Part shown: positions 5,892-13,138 of the stretch, piece after piece | How the letters are laid out: every line of letters begins with the position of its first letter | Position numbering within the stretch: the stretch's first letter is position 1 | NCBI GenBank assembly: GCA_035559315.1 | Contig: DATMBJ010000077.1 | Span: 1-14,846 of the forward strand | DNA: 14,846 bases | Direction of reading: 5' to 3' | Source: DATLZM01 sp035559315 | GTDB taxonomy: Bacteria > Actinomycetota > UBA4738 > HRBIN12 | Notes under the pieces: generated by a model | What the model was told of the DNA's origin: nothing | Databases searched by the model: none | The model's input: only the letters and a program-made list of their open reading frames with translations | Position numbers and translations under genes: made by a program

Positions 5892-8042
5892 GTGCGCCAC
5901 GACCCCCTGTCCGCGGCCGTCGGCGAGATCGCCCGCGTCGAGGAGCGCTACCGCCGGATCATCCACCAGCTCAGGATGGTGGCCTACGTGATGCCCCGGG
6001 GCGGCCCCCTCGCCTACATCGGCCCGGAGGTCGAGGAGCTCCTCGGCTACCCCCGGGAGGACTGGCTCGGCCGGCCCTCGTTCTGGCGGGACATCCTCCA
6101 CCCGGAAGACCGGGAGCGGGTGCTGCGCGCCTCGGAACGGGCCGACCGGACCGGGGAGCCATGGAGCGCGGAGTACCGGCTCCTCACGGGGGACGGACGG
6201 ACGGTCTGGCTCCGGGACGAGGCGGTCCTGGTCGAGGACGAGGCGACCGGCGCCCCGTACTGGCACGGGGTCCTCCTCGACGTCACGCAGCAGAAGGCCA
6301 CCGAGCAGGCCCTCCGGGAGTCGGAGACCCGGTACCGGGCGCTGGTCGAGAGCATCCCGGCGATCGTCTACCTGGCCGCGCCCGACGACGACCGCAAGAG
6401 CCTGTACGTGAGCCCCCAGGTCGAGGAGATCCTCGGATACGCCCAGCAGGAGTGGCTGGAGCAGCCCGACATCTTCATGGAGGTGCTCCACCCCGACGAC
6501 CGCGAGCCGACGCTCGCGGCCCACGACCTCCACAACGAGACCGGGGAGCCGTGGAGCATGGAGTACCGGCTGATCGCCGCCGACGGCCGGGTGGTGTGGT
6601 TCCACGACGAGGCGAGGTTGGTCCGGGACGAGGCCGGTCGTCCCCTGTTCTGGCAGGGGGTCCGCCTCGACATCACCCGACAGAAACGCGCCGAGGAGGA
6701 GCTCCGCCGGGCCCACGCCGAGCTCGAGCGCCGGGTGCGGCAGCGGACCGCCGAGCTCGAGGAGGCGAACGAGCTCCTGATGCTCGAGGTGCACGAGCGC
6801 CGACGCCTGGAGCGGGAGCTCCGGGAAGCGGAGCGCCGCTACCGGACCCTCGTCGAACAGCTCCCGGCCGTCGTCTACGTCTGGTCGGTCGACCCCGACC
6901 GCCCCGAGCTCGGCTACACGAGCCCCCAGATCGAGCAGCTCCTCGGCTACAGCCCCGAGGAGTGGGACGCGCCCCACGACGAGCTGTGGCTCGCGCGGCT
7001 CCACCCCGACGACCGCGACGCCGTCGTCGACGCCGCCCGCCGCAGCCGGGAGCTCGGGGACCCCTTCGACATGGAGTTCCGCTACCTCGCCCGGGACGGG
7101 CGCGTCGTCTGGGTCCACGAGCGGGCGGTCCTGATCGAGCGGGGTCCGGACGGGCGCCCCGCGCTGTTCCAGGGCGTGATGCTCGACATCACGGCCCGGA
7201 AGGAGGCGGAGGCGACCGCCCGTCGGGCCGAGGAGCGCTACCGGGCGCTCGCCGAGCAGCTCCCGGCGATCGCCTACGTCTGGGAGCCGCACCTGGGGCC
7301 CGGCCCGGTGGGGCTCGTGACCTACTCGAGCCCGCAGGTCGAGCGGATCCTCGGGTTCACCCAGGAGGAGTGGCTGCCGGAGCCGGGGCAGGGGCTCTGG
7401 GAGTCCCGGATCCACCCGGACGACCGCGCCAGGGTGCTGGCCGCGGTGGAGCGCTCGGCGACCACCGGGGCGCCGTTCGACGAGCGCTACCGGCTCCTCG
7501 CCAAGGACGGCCGGGTGGTCTGGATCCTGGACAAGGCCACGCTCCTCTCCCGGGACGAGCGGGGCCGGCCCGCGGTCTTCCACGGGGTGATGCTCGACGT
7601 CACCGAACAGGTGGAGGCCGAGGAGCGGGTGCGGCAGGCGGAGCAGCGCTACCGGACGCTGATCGAGCGGGTCCCCGCCATCACCTACCTCGAGGAGGTG
7701 GACCCGGCCGACCCCGGTCGGACCCGGGTGGTGTTCGTGAGCCCCCAGGTCCGGCAGATCCTCGGGTACGCGCCGGAGGAGTTCCAGGAGGACCCCGAGC
7801 TCGCGTACCGGATCGTCCACCCCGAGGACCGGGGGCGGGTCCTCGCCGAGGAGCGCCGCACGAACCGGACGGGCGAGCCCTTCAACCTCACCTACCGCGT
7901 CGTCGCCCGGGACGGGAGCGTGCGGTGGATCCAGACCCAGGCCACGTGCGTGCGGGACGAGGCCGGGCGGCCCCGGTACTGGCACGGCGTGGCCCTGGAC
8001 GTCACCGCCCTGCGCGAGGGCCAGGAGGAGCTGGCCCGGTGA
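5892..8042 (+). CDS. Five-PAS-domain sensory protein without an output domain
   Basis: This 716-residue soluble protein is built from five tandem PAS/PAC units (PAS_3-like) starting at about residues 19, 147, 316, 449 and 586. Each follows one pattern: RYR.L.E.(I/L/V)PA..Y, a SPQ(V/I)E.(I/L)LGY-like helix, HP(E/D)DR, G.PF..EYR, a DGR.VW strand, and a final LD(V/I)T. Between PAS2 and PAS3 lies a charged coiled coil (about 262-315). PAS units bind haem, flavin or small ligands, or dimerise. There is no kinase, GGDEF, EAL, phosphatase or DNA-binding domain, and no membrane segment. The stop at 8040-8042 is four bases from the convergent serS stop, so a lost downstream output domain is unlikely. 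The GTG at 5892 has no ribosome site and looks leaderless. Function is unknown; it may act through a partner. Confidence 0.88.
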   Translation: MRHDPLSAAVGEIARVEERYRRIIHQLRMVAYVMPRGGPLAYIGPEVEELLGYPREDWLGRPSFWRDILHPEDRERVLRASERADRTGEPWSAEYRLLTGDGRTVWLRDEAVLVEDEATGAPYWHGVLLDVTQQKATEQALRESETRYRALVESIPAIVYLAAPDDDRKSLYVSPQVEEILGYAQQEWLEQPDIFMEVLHPDDREPTLAAHDLHNETGEPWSMEYRLIAADGRVVWFHDEARLVRDEAGRPLFWQGVRLDITRQKRAEEELRRAHAELERRVRQRTAELEEANELLMLEVHERRRLERELREAERRYRTLVEQLPAVVYVWSVDPDRPELGYTSPQIEQLLGYSPEEWDAPHDELWLARLHPDDRDAVVDAARRSRELGDPFDMEFRYLARDGRVVWVHERAVLIERGPDGRPALFQGVMLDITARKEAEATARRAEERYRALAEQLPAIAYVWEPHLGPGPVGLVTYSSPQVERILGFTQEEWLPEPGQGLWESRIHPDDRARVLAAVERSATTGAPFDERYRLLAKDGRVVWILDKATLLSRDERGRPAVFHGVMLDVTEQVEAEERVRQAEQRYRTLIERVPAITYLEEVDPADPGRTRVVFVSPQVRQILGYAPEEFQEDPELAYRIVHPEDRGRVLAEERRTNRTGEPFNLTYRVVARDGSVRWIQTQATCVRDEAGRPRYWHGVALDVTALREGQEELAR

Positions 8043-8055
8043 GCCCTCAGGGCTC
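8041..8055. terminator. Hairpin at the convergent stop codons of the PAS-array gene and serS
   Basis: GAGCCC (8041-8046), TCA (8047-8049) and GGGCTC (8050-8055) form a perfect six-pair stem with a three-base loop. The left arm includes bases of the PAS gene stop codon and the loop is the serS stop codon read in reverse. Its place between convergent genes suggests a bidirectional terminator, but there is no T-tract on either side, so this is a weak prediction. Confidence 0.35.
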
Positions 8056-9309
8056 GAGGGTCCAGAGGGACTCCGGCAGGTAGGGGCGGAGCGCCTCCGG
8101 GAGCGGCACCGAGCCGTCCGCCCGCTGCCGGTTCTCGAGCAGCGCGATCAGGGTGCGGGGGATAGCCAGGGCCGTCCCGTTCAGCGTGTGGACCGGCACG
8201 TTGCCCTCCGGCCGCCGCATCCGCACGCCGAGCCGCCGGGCCTGGTAGTCGGTGGTGTTCGAGCACGACATCAGCTCCCGGTACCGTCCCTGGCCCGGGA
8301 GCCACACCTCGAGGTCGATCTTCTTCGCCGCCGAGGCGCCGAGCTCGCCCACGCACACGTTCACCAGCCGGTAGGGGAGCTCCAGGCCCCGCACGAGCTC
8401 CTCCTCGATCGCGACCAGCCGGTCGTGCTCCTCCCAGGAGTCCTCGGGCCTCGTGAACACGAACATCTCGACCTTGTCGAACTGGTGGACCCGGAAGATC
8501 CCGCGGGTGTCCTTCCCGTACGTCCCCGCCTCCCGGCGGAAGCAGGTCGAGTACCCGGCGTAGCGGATCGGGAGCGTCTCGGGGTCGAGGATCTCGTCGG
8601 CGTGGAAGGCGGCCAGCGAGACCTCGGAGGTCCCCACCAGGAACAGGCCGTCCTCGGGGATCTCGTAGATCTGCTCCCGCCCGGAGGGGAGGAACCCGGT
8701 GCCGAAGAGCGCCGCCTCCCGCACCAGCACCGGGGGGATCACCGGCCGGAACCCCCGCGCGAGCAGGCGGTCGAGCGCGTAGCGGACCAGCGCGAACTGG
8801 ACGAGCACCGCGGGGCCCAGGAGGTAGGCGAACCGCGACCCCGACACCTTCGCGGCCCGCTCCAGGTCGAGCAGGCCCAGCCGCTCGCCGAGCTCGACGT
8901 GGTCGAGCGGCGGGAAGTCGAAGGGGGGAGGCTCGCCCCACCGGGCGAGCTCCACGTTGTCCTCGTCGGTCTCGCCGTCGGGGACGCTCTCGTGGGGGAG
9001 GTTGGGCAGCTCGCCGAGGATCCGGTCCACCTCCGCCCGGGCCGCCTCGAGGAGCGGCTCCAGCCGCTCGAGCTCCGCCGAGACCTCGCGGACCTCGGCG
9101 ATCAGCCGCTCGCGCTCCTCCGCCGACGCCCCGCCGATCCGCTTGGAGGCGCGGTTCTGCCGGGCCCGGAGCTCCTCCACCCGGACCGTCAGCTCCCGCC
9201 GCTCGGCGTCCTTCCTGAGCAGCAGCTCGAGGGCGGCCGCCGCGCCCCGGCGCGCCAGGCCGGCGCGGAACGGCTCGGGGTCCTCCCGGATCGCCCGGAG
9301 GTCGAGCAT
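8047..9309 (-). CDS. serS: Seryl-tRNA synthetase
   Basis: This cytosolic class II synthetase charges tRNA-Ser with serine. The 420-residue length is normal. Residues about 1-105 give the two-helix coiled-coil arm that grips the long variable arm of tRNA-Ser (MLDLRAIREDPEPFRAGLARR onward). The catalytic core shows motif 1 near GFRPVIPPVLV, the serine-binding TSEVSLAAFH region, motif 2 (CFRREAGTYGKDTRGIFRVHQF with KVEMF), and motif 3 (NGTALAIPRTLIALLENRQ) close to the end. The ATG at 9309 lies only six bases after the bactofilin stop, so it is the third gene of the DUF4446-bactofilin-serS operon. A cognate tRNA-Ser gene lies about 3 kb away. Confidence 0.97.
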   Translation of the reverse strand: MLDLRAIREDPEPFRAGLARRGAAAALELLLRKDAERRELTVRVEELRARQNRASKRIGGASAEERERLIAEVREVSAELERLEPLLEAARAEVDRILGELPNLPHESVPDGETDEDNVELARWGEPPPFDFPPLDHVELGERLGLLDLERAAKVSGSRFAYLLGPAVLVQFALVRYALDRLLARGFRPVIPPVLVREAALFGTGFLPSGREQIYEIPEDGLFLVGTSEVSLAAFHADEILDPETLPIRYAGYSTCFRREAGTYGKDTRGIFRVHQFDKVEMFVFTRPEDSWEEHDRLVAIEEELVRGLELPYRLVNVCVGELGASAAKKIDLEVWLPGQGRYRELMSCSNTTDYQARRLGVRMRRPEGNVPVHTLNGTALAIPRTLIALLENRQRADGSVPLPEALRPYLPESLWTLEP

Positions 9310-9315
9310 CCGGCG

Positions 9316-9708
9316 CTAGGAGACCTTCACGCCTTCCGGGCGCGCCTCGGCGGGCTTCGCCTGAGGCTGCGCCTGCGCCTGCTGGTCCATCACGCTCTGG
9401 CCCTGGAAGATCGCGCCCTCCTCGACCACGAGCGACTTCGAGGTGATGTCGCCGTCCACCCGCCCGCCGCGCGCGAGGTGGGCCCGGCCCTTCACCGTGA
9501 TCGTCCCCTTGAACCGGCCGGCCACCGAGACGTTGTTCGCCCGGATGTCGGCCTCCACCTGGCTCTGCGGCGAGAGCGTGACGTCGCCCTCCGCGTTGAT
9601 CTGCCCCTTCACCTGCCCGTCGATCCGGAGCGAGCCGGCGGAGACGATCGTGCCCTCCAGCCGGGCGCCCTGCCCCACGACGGTGACCTCGCCGCTGTCC
9701 TCTGCCAT
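9316..9708 (-). CDS. Bactofilin family polymer-forming cytoskeletal protein
   Basis: This 130-residue protein has the bactofilin (DUF583) beta-helix pattern: GEVTVVGQGARLEGTIVSAGSLRIDGQVKGQI and ADIRANNVSVAGRFKGTITVKGRAHLARGGRVDGDI, short repeating strands with regular glycines that stack into a right-handed helix and polymerise without nucleotide. The C-terminal tail from about residue 106 is rich in Gln, Ala and Pro and probably disordered. I chose the ATG at 9708 because a GGAGG stretch lies about eight bases upstream; the frame upstream is not bactofilin-like. Bactofilins scaffold envelope or shape enzymes at defined cell sites. It sits 53 bases after the DUF4446 gene and six bases before serS. 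The family call is firm; the role in this cell is not known. Confidence 0.92.
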   Translation of the reverse strand: MAEDSGEVTVVGQGARLEGTIVSAGSLRIDGQVKGQINAEGDVTLSPQSQVEADIRANNVSVAGRFKGTITVKGRAHLARGGRVDGDITSKSLVVEEGAIFQGQSVMDQQAQAQPQAKPAEARPEGVKVS

Positions 9709-9761
9709 CCTCGCCCCCTCCCGGTGCTCGGTCCGTTCCTCCGCGTCCTCCCGCCGCCAGA

Positions 9762-10301
9762 TCACGTGGCCCTCACCGCCTCGCTCCGACCCCCCGCCGG
9801 CCGCTCGGGCCGGGGTCCCCGCTCCTCCGGGGGCGCCTCCATCGCCTGCCGGATCGCCGCCTCCTCCTCCGCGGAGAGGTGGTACGAGCTCGCGCCCCGC
9901 AGGACGGGCTTGGCGTACACCCGGGTGTCCTGCCGCCCGTTGATCGAGGTCACGACGACCCCGTCCCCCAGGTCGTCGAGGAGCGCGCAGGAGAACGAGA
10001 GGCGGCCGCCGACGTCCTCGAAGGCGTCGTAGCGGACCAGCCCCACCCTGCGGATCGTCCGCCGCAGCAGCTCCTCCTGGCGGCGGTGGGAGCCGGTGAG
10101 CGAGCGCAGCGCCTGCTCCAGACGGCCGATCCGGTCGGACTGGCGATCCAGGACCGCGCGGAGCGCTTCGTCCAGCCGCAGGGGGTCTCCCGGCTCGCGC
10201 CCGCGGCGCCCCCCGCGCAGCGCGAGCAGGAGCAGCGCGAACACGTTGAGCGCCAGGCTCACGATGACCAGGACCGTGAGCGTCTCGGTCGGAAGCGACA
10301 T
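9762..10301 (-). CDS. DUF4446 family membrane-anchored protein
   Basis: This 179-residue protein has an N-terminal membrane helix (about 8-28, LTVLVIVSLALNVFALLLLA), a basic stop-transfer stretch (RGGRRGREPG), a short helical linker (about 40-72) and a conserved C-terminal domain containing RRVGLVRYDAFEDVGGRLSF, GDGVVVTSINGR and RVYAKPV. These motifs match DUF4446, a family of unknown function in Firmicutes and Actinobacteria, often encoded near the chromosome origin. I chose the ATG at 10301 because GAGGAAGG lies at suitable spacing; an ATG 27 bases upstream has weaker support. It is the first gene of the operon with bactofilin and serS, divergent from larB. A membrane anchor next to a bactofilin suggests, without proof, a shared envelope role. 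Confidence 0.85.
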   Translation of the reverse strand: MSLPTETLTVLVIVSLALNVFALLLLALRGGRRGREPGDPLRLDEALRAVLDRQSDRIGRLEQALRSLTGSHRRQEELLRRTIRRVGLVRYDAFEDVGGRLSFSCALLDDLGDGVVVTSINGRQDTRVYAKPVLRGASSYHLSAEEEAAIRQAMEAPPEERGPRPERPAGGRSEAVRAT

Positions 10302-10331
10302 GGGCGGGCCTTCCTCGGAAATGGCCATCTA

Positions 10332-10367
10332 CCTGCACTTCTGGCAGGCACCGGGATACTATACGAT
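10332..10367. promoter_or_regulatory. Overlapping divergent promoters of larB and the DUF4446 operon
   Basis: In the 75-base gap between DUF4446 (minus) and larB (plus) a rare AT-rich patch holds TACGAT (10362-10367) as the larB -10, with TTCTGG 17 bases upstream (10339-10344) as a poor -35. On the minus strand TATAGT (10363-10358) could serve DUF4446, so the two -10 elements share bases. The larB -10 ends nine bases before its GTG, allowing little or no leader. An inverted repeat CCTGC-N7-GCAGG at 10332-10348 lies at the larB -35 and in the DUF4446 leader and might be an operator. All of this is prediction from short motifs. Confidence 0.4.
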
Positions 10368-10376
10368 GCCCTCCGC

Positions 10377-11144
10377 GTGGACGAGCGCAGCGTGCGAGAC
10401 CTCCTGGACCTGGTGGCGTCGGGCGCCACCTCGGTGGCTCAGGCCGTGGACCGGCTCCGCGACCTCCCCTACGAGGACCTGGGCCCGGCCCGGGTCGACC
10501 ACCACCGGGAGCTCCGGACCGGCCTGGGGGAGGCCGTGTTCGCCCCCGGCAAGACGCCGGAGGAGGTGCGCGACGCCGCGGCAGCCCTCGCGGCCCGGAC
10601 CCGCGGGGCGGTGCTCGTCACCCGGGCCGACGCCCGCCAGGCCGCGGCGGTGCGGGCCGCGGTGCCCGGGGCGTCATACGACGAGCGATCGAGGCTCGTC
10701 GTCGTGCGGCGGGCCGACCCCGAGGTGGCGGTCCACGGGAGCCTCGCCCTGGTCTCCGCCGGGACTTCCGACCTGCCCGTGGCCCTGGAGGCGACGGGCA
10801 CCGCGGAGGCGCTGGGCCTCGAGGTGGGCCGGATCTTCGACGTCGGGGTGGCCGGCGTCCACCGCGTCCTCGACCGGCGGGCGGACCTGGAGGCCGCCGA
10901 CTGCGTGGTGGTGGTGGCCGGGATGGAGGGGGCGCTCCCCTCGGTCGTGGCCGGGCTCACCTCGCGCCCCGTCGTGGCGGTCCCCACCTCGGTCGGCTAC
11001 GGGGCCTCCTTCGAGGGCCTCGCCGCGCTCCTCGCGATGCTCTCGTCCTGCGCGCCGGGCGTCGCGGTCGTGAACATCGACAACGGGTTCGGCGCCGCGC
11101 AGGTCGCCGCCCGGATCGTGCGGGCCGCGCGCCCCCGGGGCTAG
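10377..11144 (+). CDS. larB: Nickel-pincer cofactor biosynthesis protein LarB
   Basis: LarB carboxylates the pyridinium ring of nicotinic acid adenine dinucleotide and hydrolyses the product to a dicarboxylated mononucleotide, the first step of nickel-pincer nucleotide (NPN) synthesis. The 255-residue sequence shows the N-terminal helical part with LPYEDLGPARVDHHRELRTG, then a PurE-like domain (VSAGTSDLPVALEA, FDVGVAGVHR, VVVVAGMEGALPSVVAGL, VPTSVGYGASF). Cys225 in LSSCAPGV sits where the family's catalytic cysteine is known, followed by VVNIDNGFGAAQVA. I chose the GTG at 10377 because homology begins there and a promoter lies just upstream. larC follows after eight bases. larE, needed for sulphur insertion, is not in the window. 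Confidence 0.94.
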   Translation: MDERSVRDLLDLVASGATSVAQAVDRLRDLPYEDLGPARVDHHRELRTGLGEAVFAPGKTPEEVRDAAAALAARTRGAVLVTRADARQAAAVRAAVPGASYDERSRLVVVRRADPEVAVHGSLALVSAGTSDLPVALEATGTAEALGLEVGRIFDVGVAGVHRVLDRRADLEAADCVVVVAGMEGALPSVVAGLTSRPVVAVPTSVGYGASFEGLAALLAMLSSCAPGVAVVNIDNGFGAAQVAARIVRAARPRG

Positions 11145-11152
11145 GGGTCGGC

Positions 11153-12346
11153 GTGCGGATCGCCTACTTCGACTGCATCGCCGGGATCTCCGGGGACATG
11201 GCGCTCGCGGCGCTGCTCGACGCCGGCGCCGACCTCGGCCTGGTCCGGGACCGGCTCGCCGCCCTCCCCATCGAGCCCTTCGACCTCTCGGTCGAGGAGG
11301 TGGACGCCTCCGGCATCCGCGCGCTCCGCGTGTCGGTGAAGGCCGCCTCGGCCGGCGTGATCCGGACGTACGCGAGCATCCGCTCGATGCTCGACGCCGC
11401 CGACCTCCCCGAGGACGCTCGGCGGACGGCCCAGCGGATCTTCCGCCGCCTGGCGGAGGCCGAGGCCAGGGTCCACCGGAAGGAGGTCGACCTCGTCACG
11501 TTCCACGAGCTGGGGGCGGTGGACTCCATCGTCGACATCGTGGGGACCGCCCTGGCCCTCACCTCGCTCGGCGTCGAGCGGGTCTTCGCCTCGGCCGTCC
11601 CCACCGGCCTGGGGATGACCCGGACCGAGCACGGCGCGCTGCCGATCCCGGCGCCGGCCGTGGTGGAGCTGCTCCGGGGCGCTCCCCTCTACTCCCGGGC
11701 CGTGCCGGTCGAGCTCGTGACCCCGACCGGCGCCGCGATCCTCTCCGCCCTGGTCGAGGGCTACGGGGACCTGCCCCCCATGCGGATCGGGGCCGTGGGG
11801 TACGGGGCCGGGACCCACCGCCTGGACTTCCCCGACGTGCTCCGGATCCTCCTCGGGGAGGAGGAGCGGGCCGCGGGCCCGGTGGCGATGCCGGCCGCCA
11901 CCGAGGAGGTCGTGCTCGAGACCAATGTCGACGACCTCTCCCCCGAGCTCGCCGGCTACGCCGTGGAGCGGCTCCTCGCGGCCGGCGCCCAGGACGCCTG
12001 GGTCACGCCGATCGTGATGAAGAAGGGGAGGCCGGCGGTCACGATCTCCGTGCTGTGCTCGCCCGAGCGGGCCGACGCGCTGGCCCGGGTGCTGTTCCGG
12101 GAGACCGGCACCCTCGGCGTGCGCGTCACCCCCGTCTCCAAGCGAGCCCTGGAGCGCACGGAGCTCGAGGTGGAGACCCGCCACGGCCGGGTCGCGGTGA
12201 AGATCGGCTTCCTCGAGGGGCGCCCCGTGGTCGTGGCCCCGGAGTACGAGGACTGCGCGCGACGGGCGCGGGAGGCCGGGATCCCCGCGCGCGAGGTGTA
12301 CGAGGAGGCCGTCCGGCTGGCCCGGGCCCGGCTCGGGGAGGCGTAG
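11153..12346 (+). CDS. larC: Nickel-pincer cofactor nickel insertase LarC
   Basis: LarC uses CTP hydrolysis to insert nickel into the sulphur-bearing pincer nucleotide, the last step of NPN cofactor synthesis. The 397-residue protein starts with the family signature MRIAYFDCIAGISGDM, continues through VDLVTFHELGAVDSIVDIVG and AVPTGLGM, VTPTGAAIL and GYGAGTH. From about residue 250 it has the C-terminal domain with LETNVDDLSPELAGY (Asn258, Asp260, Asp261), QDAWVTPIVMKKGRP and a final PAREVYEEA. Both halves are in one continuous frame, unlike Lactiplantibacillus plantarum, where a programmed frameshift joins larC1 and larC2. The GTG at 11153 is eight bases after larB with an AGGGG ribosome site. 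A racemase or epimerase using NPN must be encoded elsewhere. Confidence 0.95.
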   Translation: MRIAYFDCIAGISGDMALAALLDAGADLGLVRDRLAALPIEPFDLSVEEVDASGIRALRVSVKAASAGVIRTYASIRSMLDAADLPEDARRTAQRIFRRLAEAEARVHRKEVDLVTFHELGAVDSIVDIVGTALALTSLGVERVFASAVPTGLGMTRTEHGALPIPAPAVVELLRGAPLYSRAVPVELVTPTGAAILSALVEGYGDLPPMRIGAVGYGAGTHRLDFPDVLRILLGEEERAAGPVAMPAATEEVVLETNVDDLSPELAGYAVERLLAAGAQDAWVTPIVMKKGRPAVTISVLCSPERADALARVLFRETGTLGVRVTPVSKRALERTELEVETRHGRVAVKIGFLEGRPVVVAPEYEDCARRAREAGIPAREVYEEAVRLARARLGEA

Positions 12347-12354
12347 GGGGGCCG

Positions 12355-12915
12355 GTGCGGCTGATCCTCGCCACGCTCGGGCTGGCCCTCGCCGTCGGGC
12401 TCCTCACGGGCGGGCGGGCGGCCGGGCTCGCGGCGGCCCGGCTCCGGTGGTGGTGGCTCGCGTTCGCCGGGATCGCGCTCCAGTTCCTCCCGCTCTCCGG
12501 GACCCCCGGCTTCGTCGTCCTCCTGGCGTCGTTCGGCCTCCTCGTCGCCTTCTGCGCCGCGAACCTGCGGGCGCCCGGCTTCTGGCTCATCGCCGTCGGC
12601 CTCGCCGCGAACCTCGTGGTGATCGCCGCGAACCGGGGGATGCCGGTGACGCGCCAGGCGCTCGTGGCCTCGGGTCAGGCCGACACCATCCGCTCCCTCC
12701 GGGAGCACGGGGGCGCGAAGCACCACCTCGCCGACGCCGACGACGTGCTCCTGCCCCTCGCCGACGTGATCGGGATCGGCCCCCCGATCCGCCAGGCGAT
12801 CTCGGTGGGGGACGTCTTCGTCCACGCCGGCGCGTTCTGGTTCGTGGTCCGGGGGATGCGCCGGCGCGGGATCCAGGTCGGAGCCGCTTCCGACCCCCGG
12901 GCCGAGGGGACCTGA
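12355..12915 (+). CDS. DUF5317 family integral membrane protein
   Basis: This 186-residue protein has hydrophobic helices at about 3-18, 32-47, 52-71 and 75-93, then a conserved loop with NRGMPVTRQAL, a polar stretch with KHHLADADDVLLPLADVIGI, and a last hydrophobic part (SVGDVFVHAGAFWFVVRGM, about 145-163). The NRGMPV motif and the SVGD motif are hallmarks of DUF5317, a membrane family of unknown function found widely in Actinobacteria and Firmicutes. The GTG start at 12355 lies eight bases after the larC stop with a GGGGGG ribosome site, so it may be cotranscribed with larBC, though a functional link is not established. Catalytic residues are not recognised. Confidence 0.8.
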   Translation: MRLILATLGLALAVGLLTGGRAAGLAAARLRWWWLAFAGIALQFLPLSGTPGFVVLLASFGLLVAFCAANLRAPGFWLIAVGLAANLVVIAANRGMPVTRQALVASGQADTIRSLREHGGAKHHLADADDVLLPLADVIGIGPPIRQAISVGDVFVHAGAFWFVVRGMRRRGIQVGAASDPRAEGT

Positions 12916-12922
12916 CGCCGTC

Positions 12923-13138
12923 CGCTCCCAGCACGCCGTCCCGGAGGGCGTCGCCGTGACGGACCGGGGTCGCCCGGTGGCCCGGATCATCCCGGCCGGC
13001 ATCCCCGACCACATCGCGGAACCGCTGGCCCGGGGACGGGTGACCTGGTCGGGGAAGCCCTTCGCTCCCCCGCGCCGCCCGGTCCGCCCCACCGAGGGCC
13101 CACCCTTCTCCCGCTCCGTGAGCGAGGACCGGCCCTGA
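12923..13138 (+). pseudogene. VapB/Phd-type antitoxin remnant
   Basis: The readable part VTDRGRPVARIIPAG, followed by AEPLARGRVTWSGKPFAPP and the end PPFSRSVSEDRP, matches the C-terminal two thirds of Phd/YefM-like VapB antitoxins, whose usual form is VTDRGRPVARL...EGRVRWSG...LVLEDR. The N-terminal DNA-binding part (normally VGVRELK...SRVLRRVREGE) is missing or degenerate: the frame upstream of the GTG at 12956 runs RSQHAVPEGVA and then into the DUF5317 stop, with no start codon or ribosome site. A 60-residue peptide could be made from the GTG at 12956 but would lack the operator-binding domain. Its stop (13136-13138) overlaps the toxin remnant, the usual vapBC layout. Confidence 0.65.

Noticed and set aside
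5778..7985. A 735-codon minus-strand frame opposite the PAS-array gene that looks repetitive (recurrent EEL, LL and DHP-like blocks).
   Set aside because: The repetition mirrors the five PAS repeats read in antisense. The sense frame has clear PAS motifs, so this is a shadow.
6161..8083. A 640-codon alternate plus-strand frame within the PAS-array gene that extends past its stop.
   Set aside because: Composition is Gly/Ala/Arg/Pro-rich with no motif; it is not an output domain reached by frameshift, since it ends within 50 bases inside serS antisense sequence.
8188..10032. A 614-codon plus-strand frame opposite serS, bactofilin and DUF4446.
   Set aside because: Low-complexity antisense shadow of three well-identified genes.
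11153..12346. Programmed frameshift in larC, as in Lactiplantibacillus.
   Set aside because: Both halves of LarC are in a single continuous frame here, so no frameshift is needed.
12956..13138. An intact 60-residue antitoxin gene.
   Set aside because: It lacks the N-terminal DNA-binding part of the family and a ribosome site, and its toxin partner is deleted; a remnant is the better reading.
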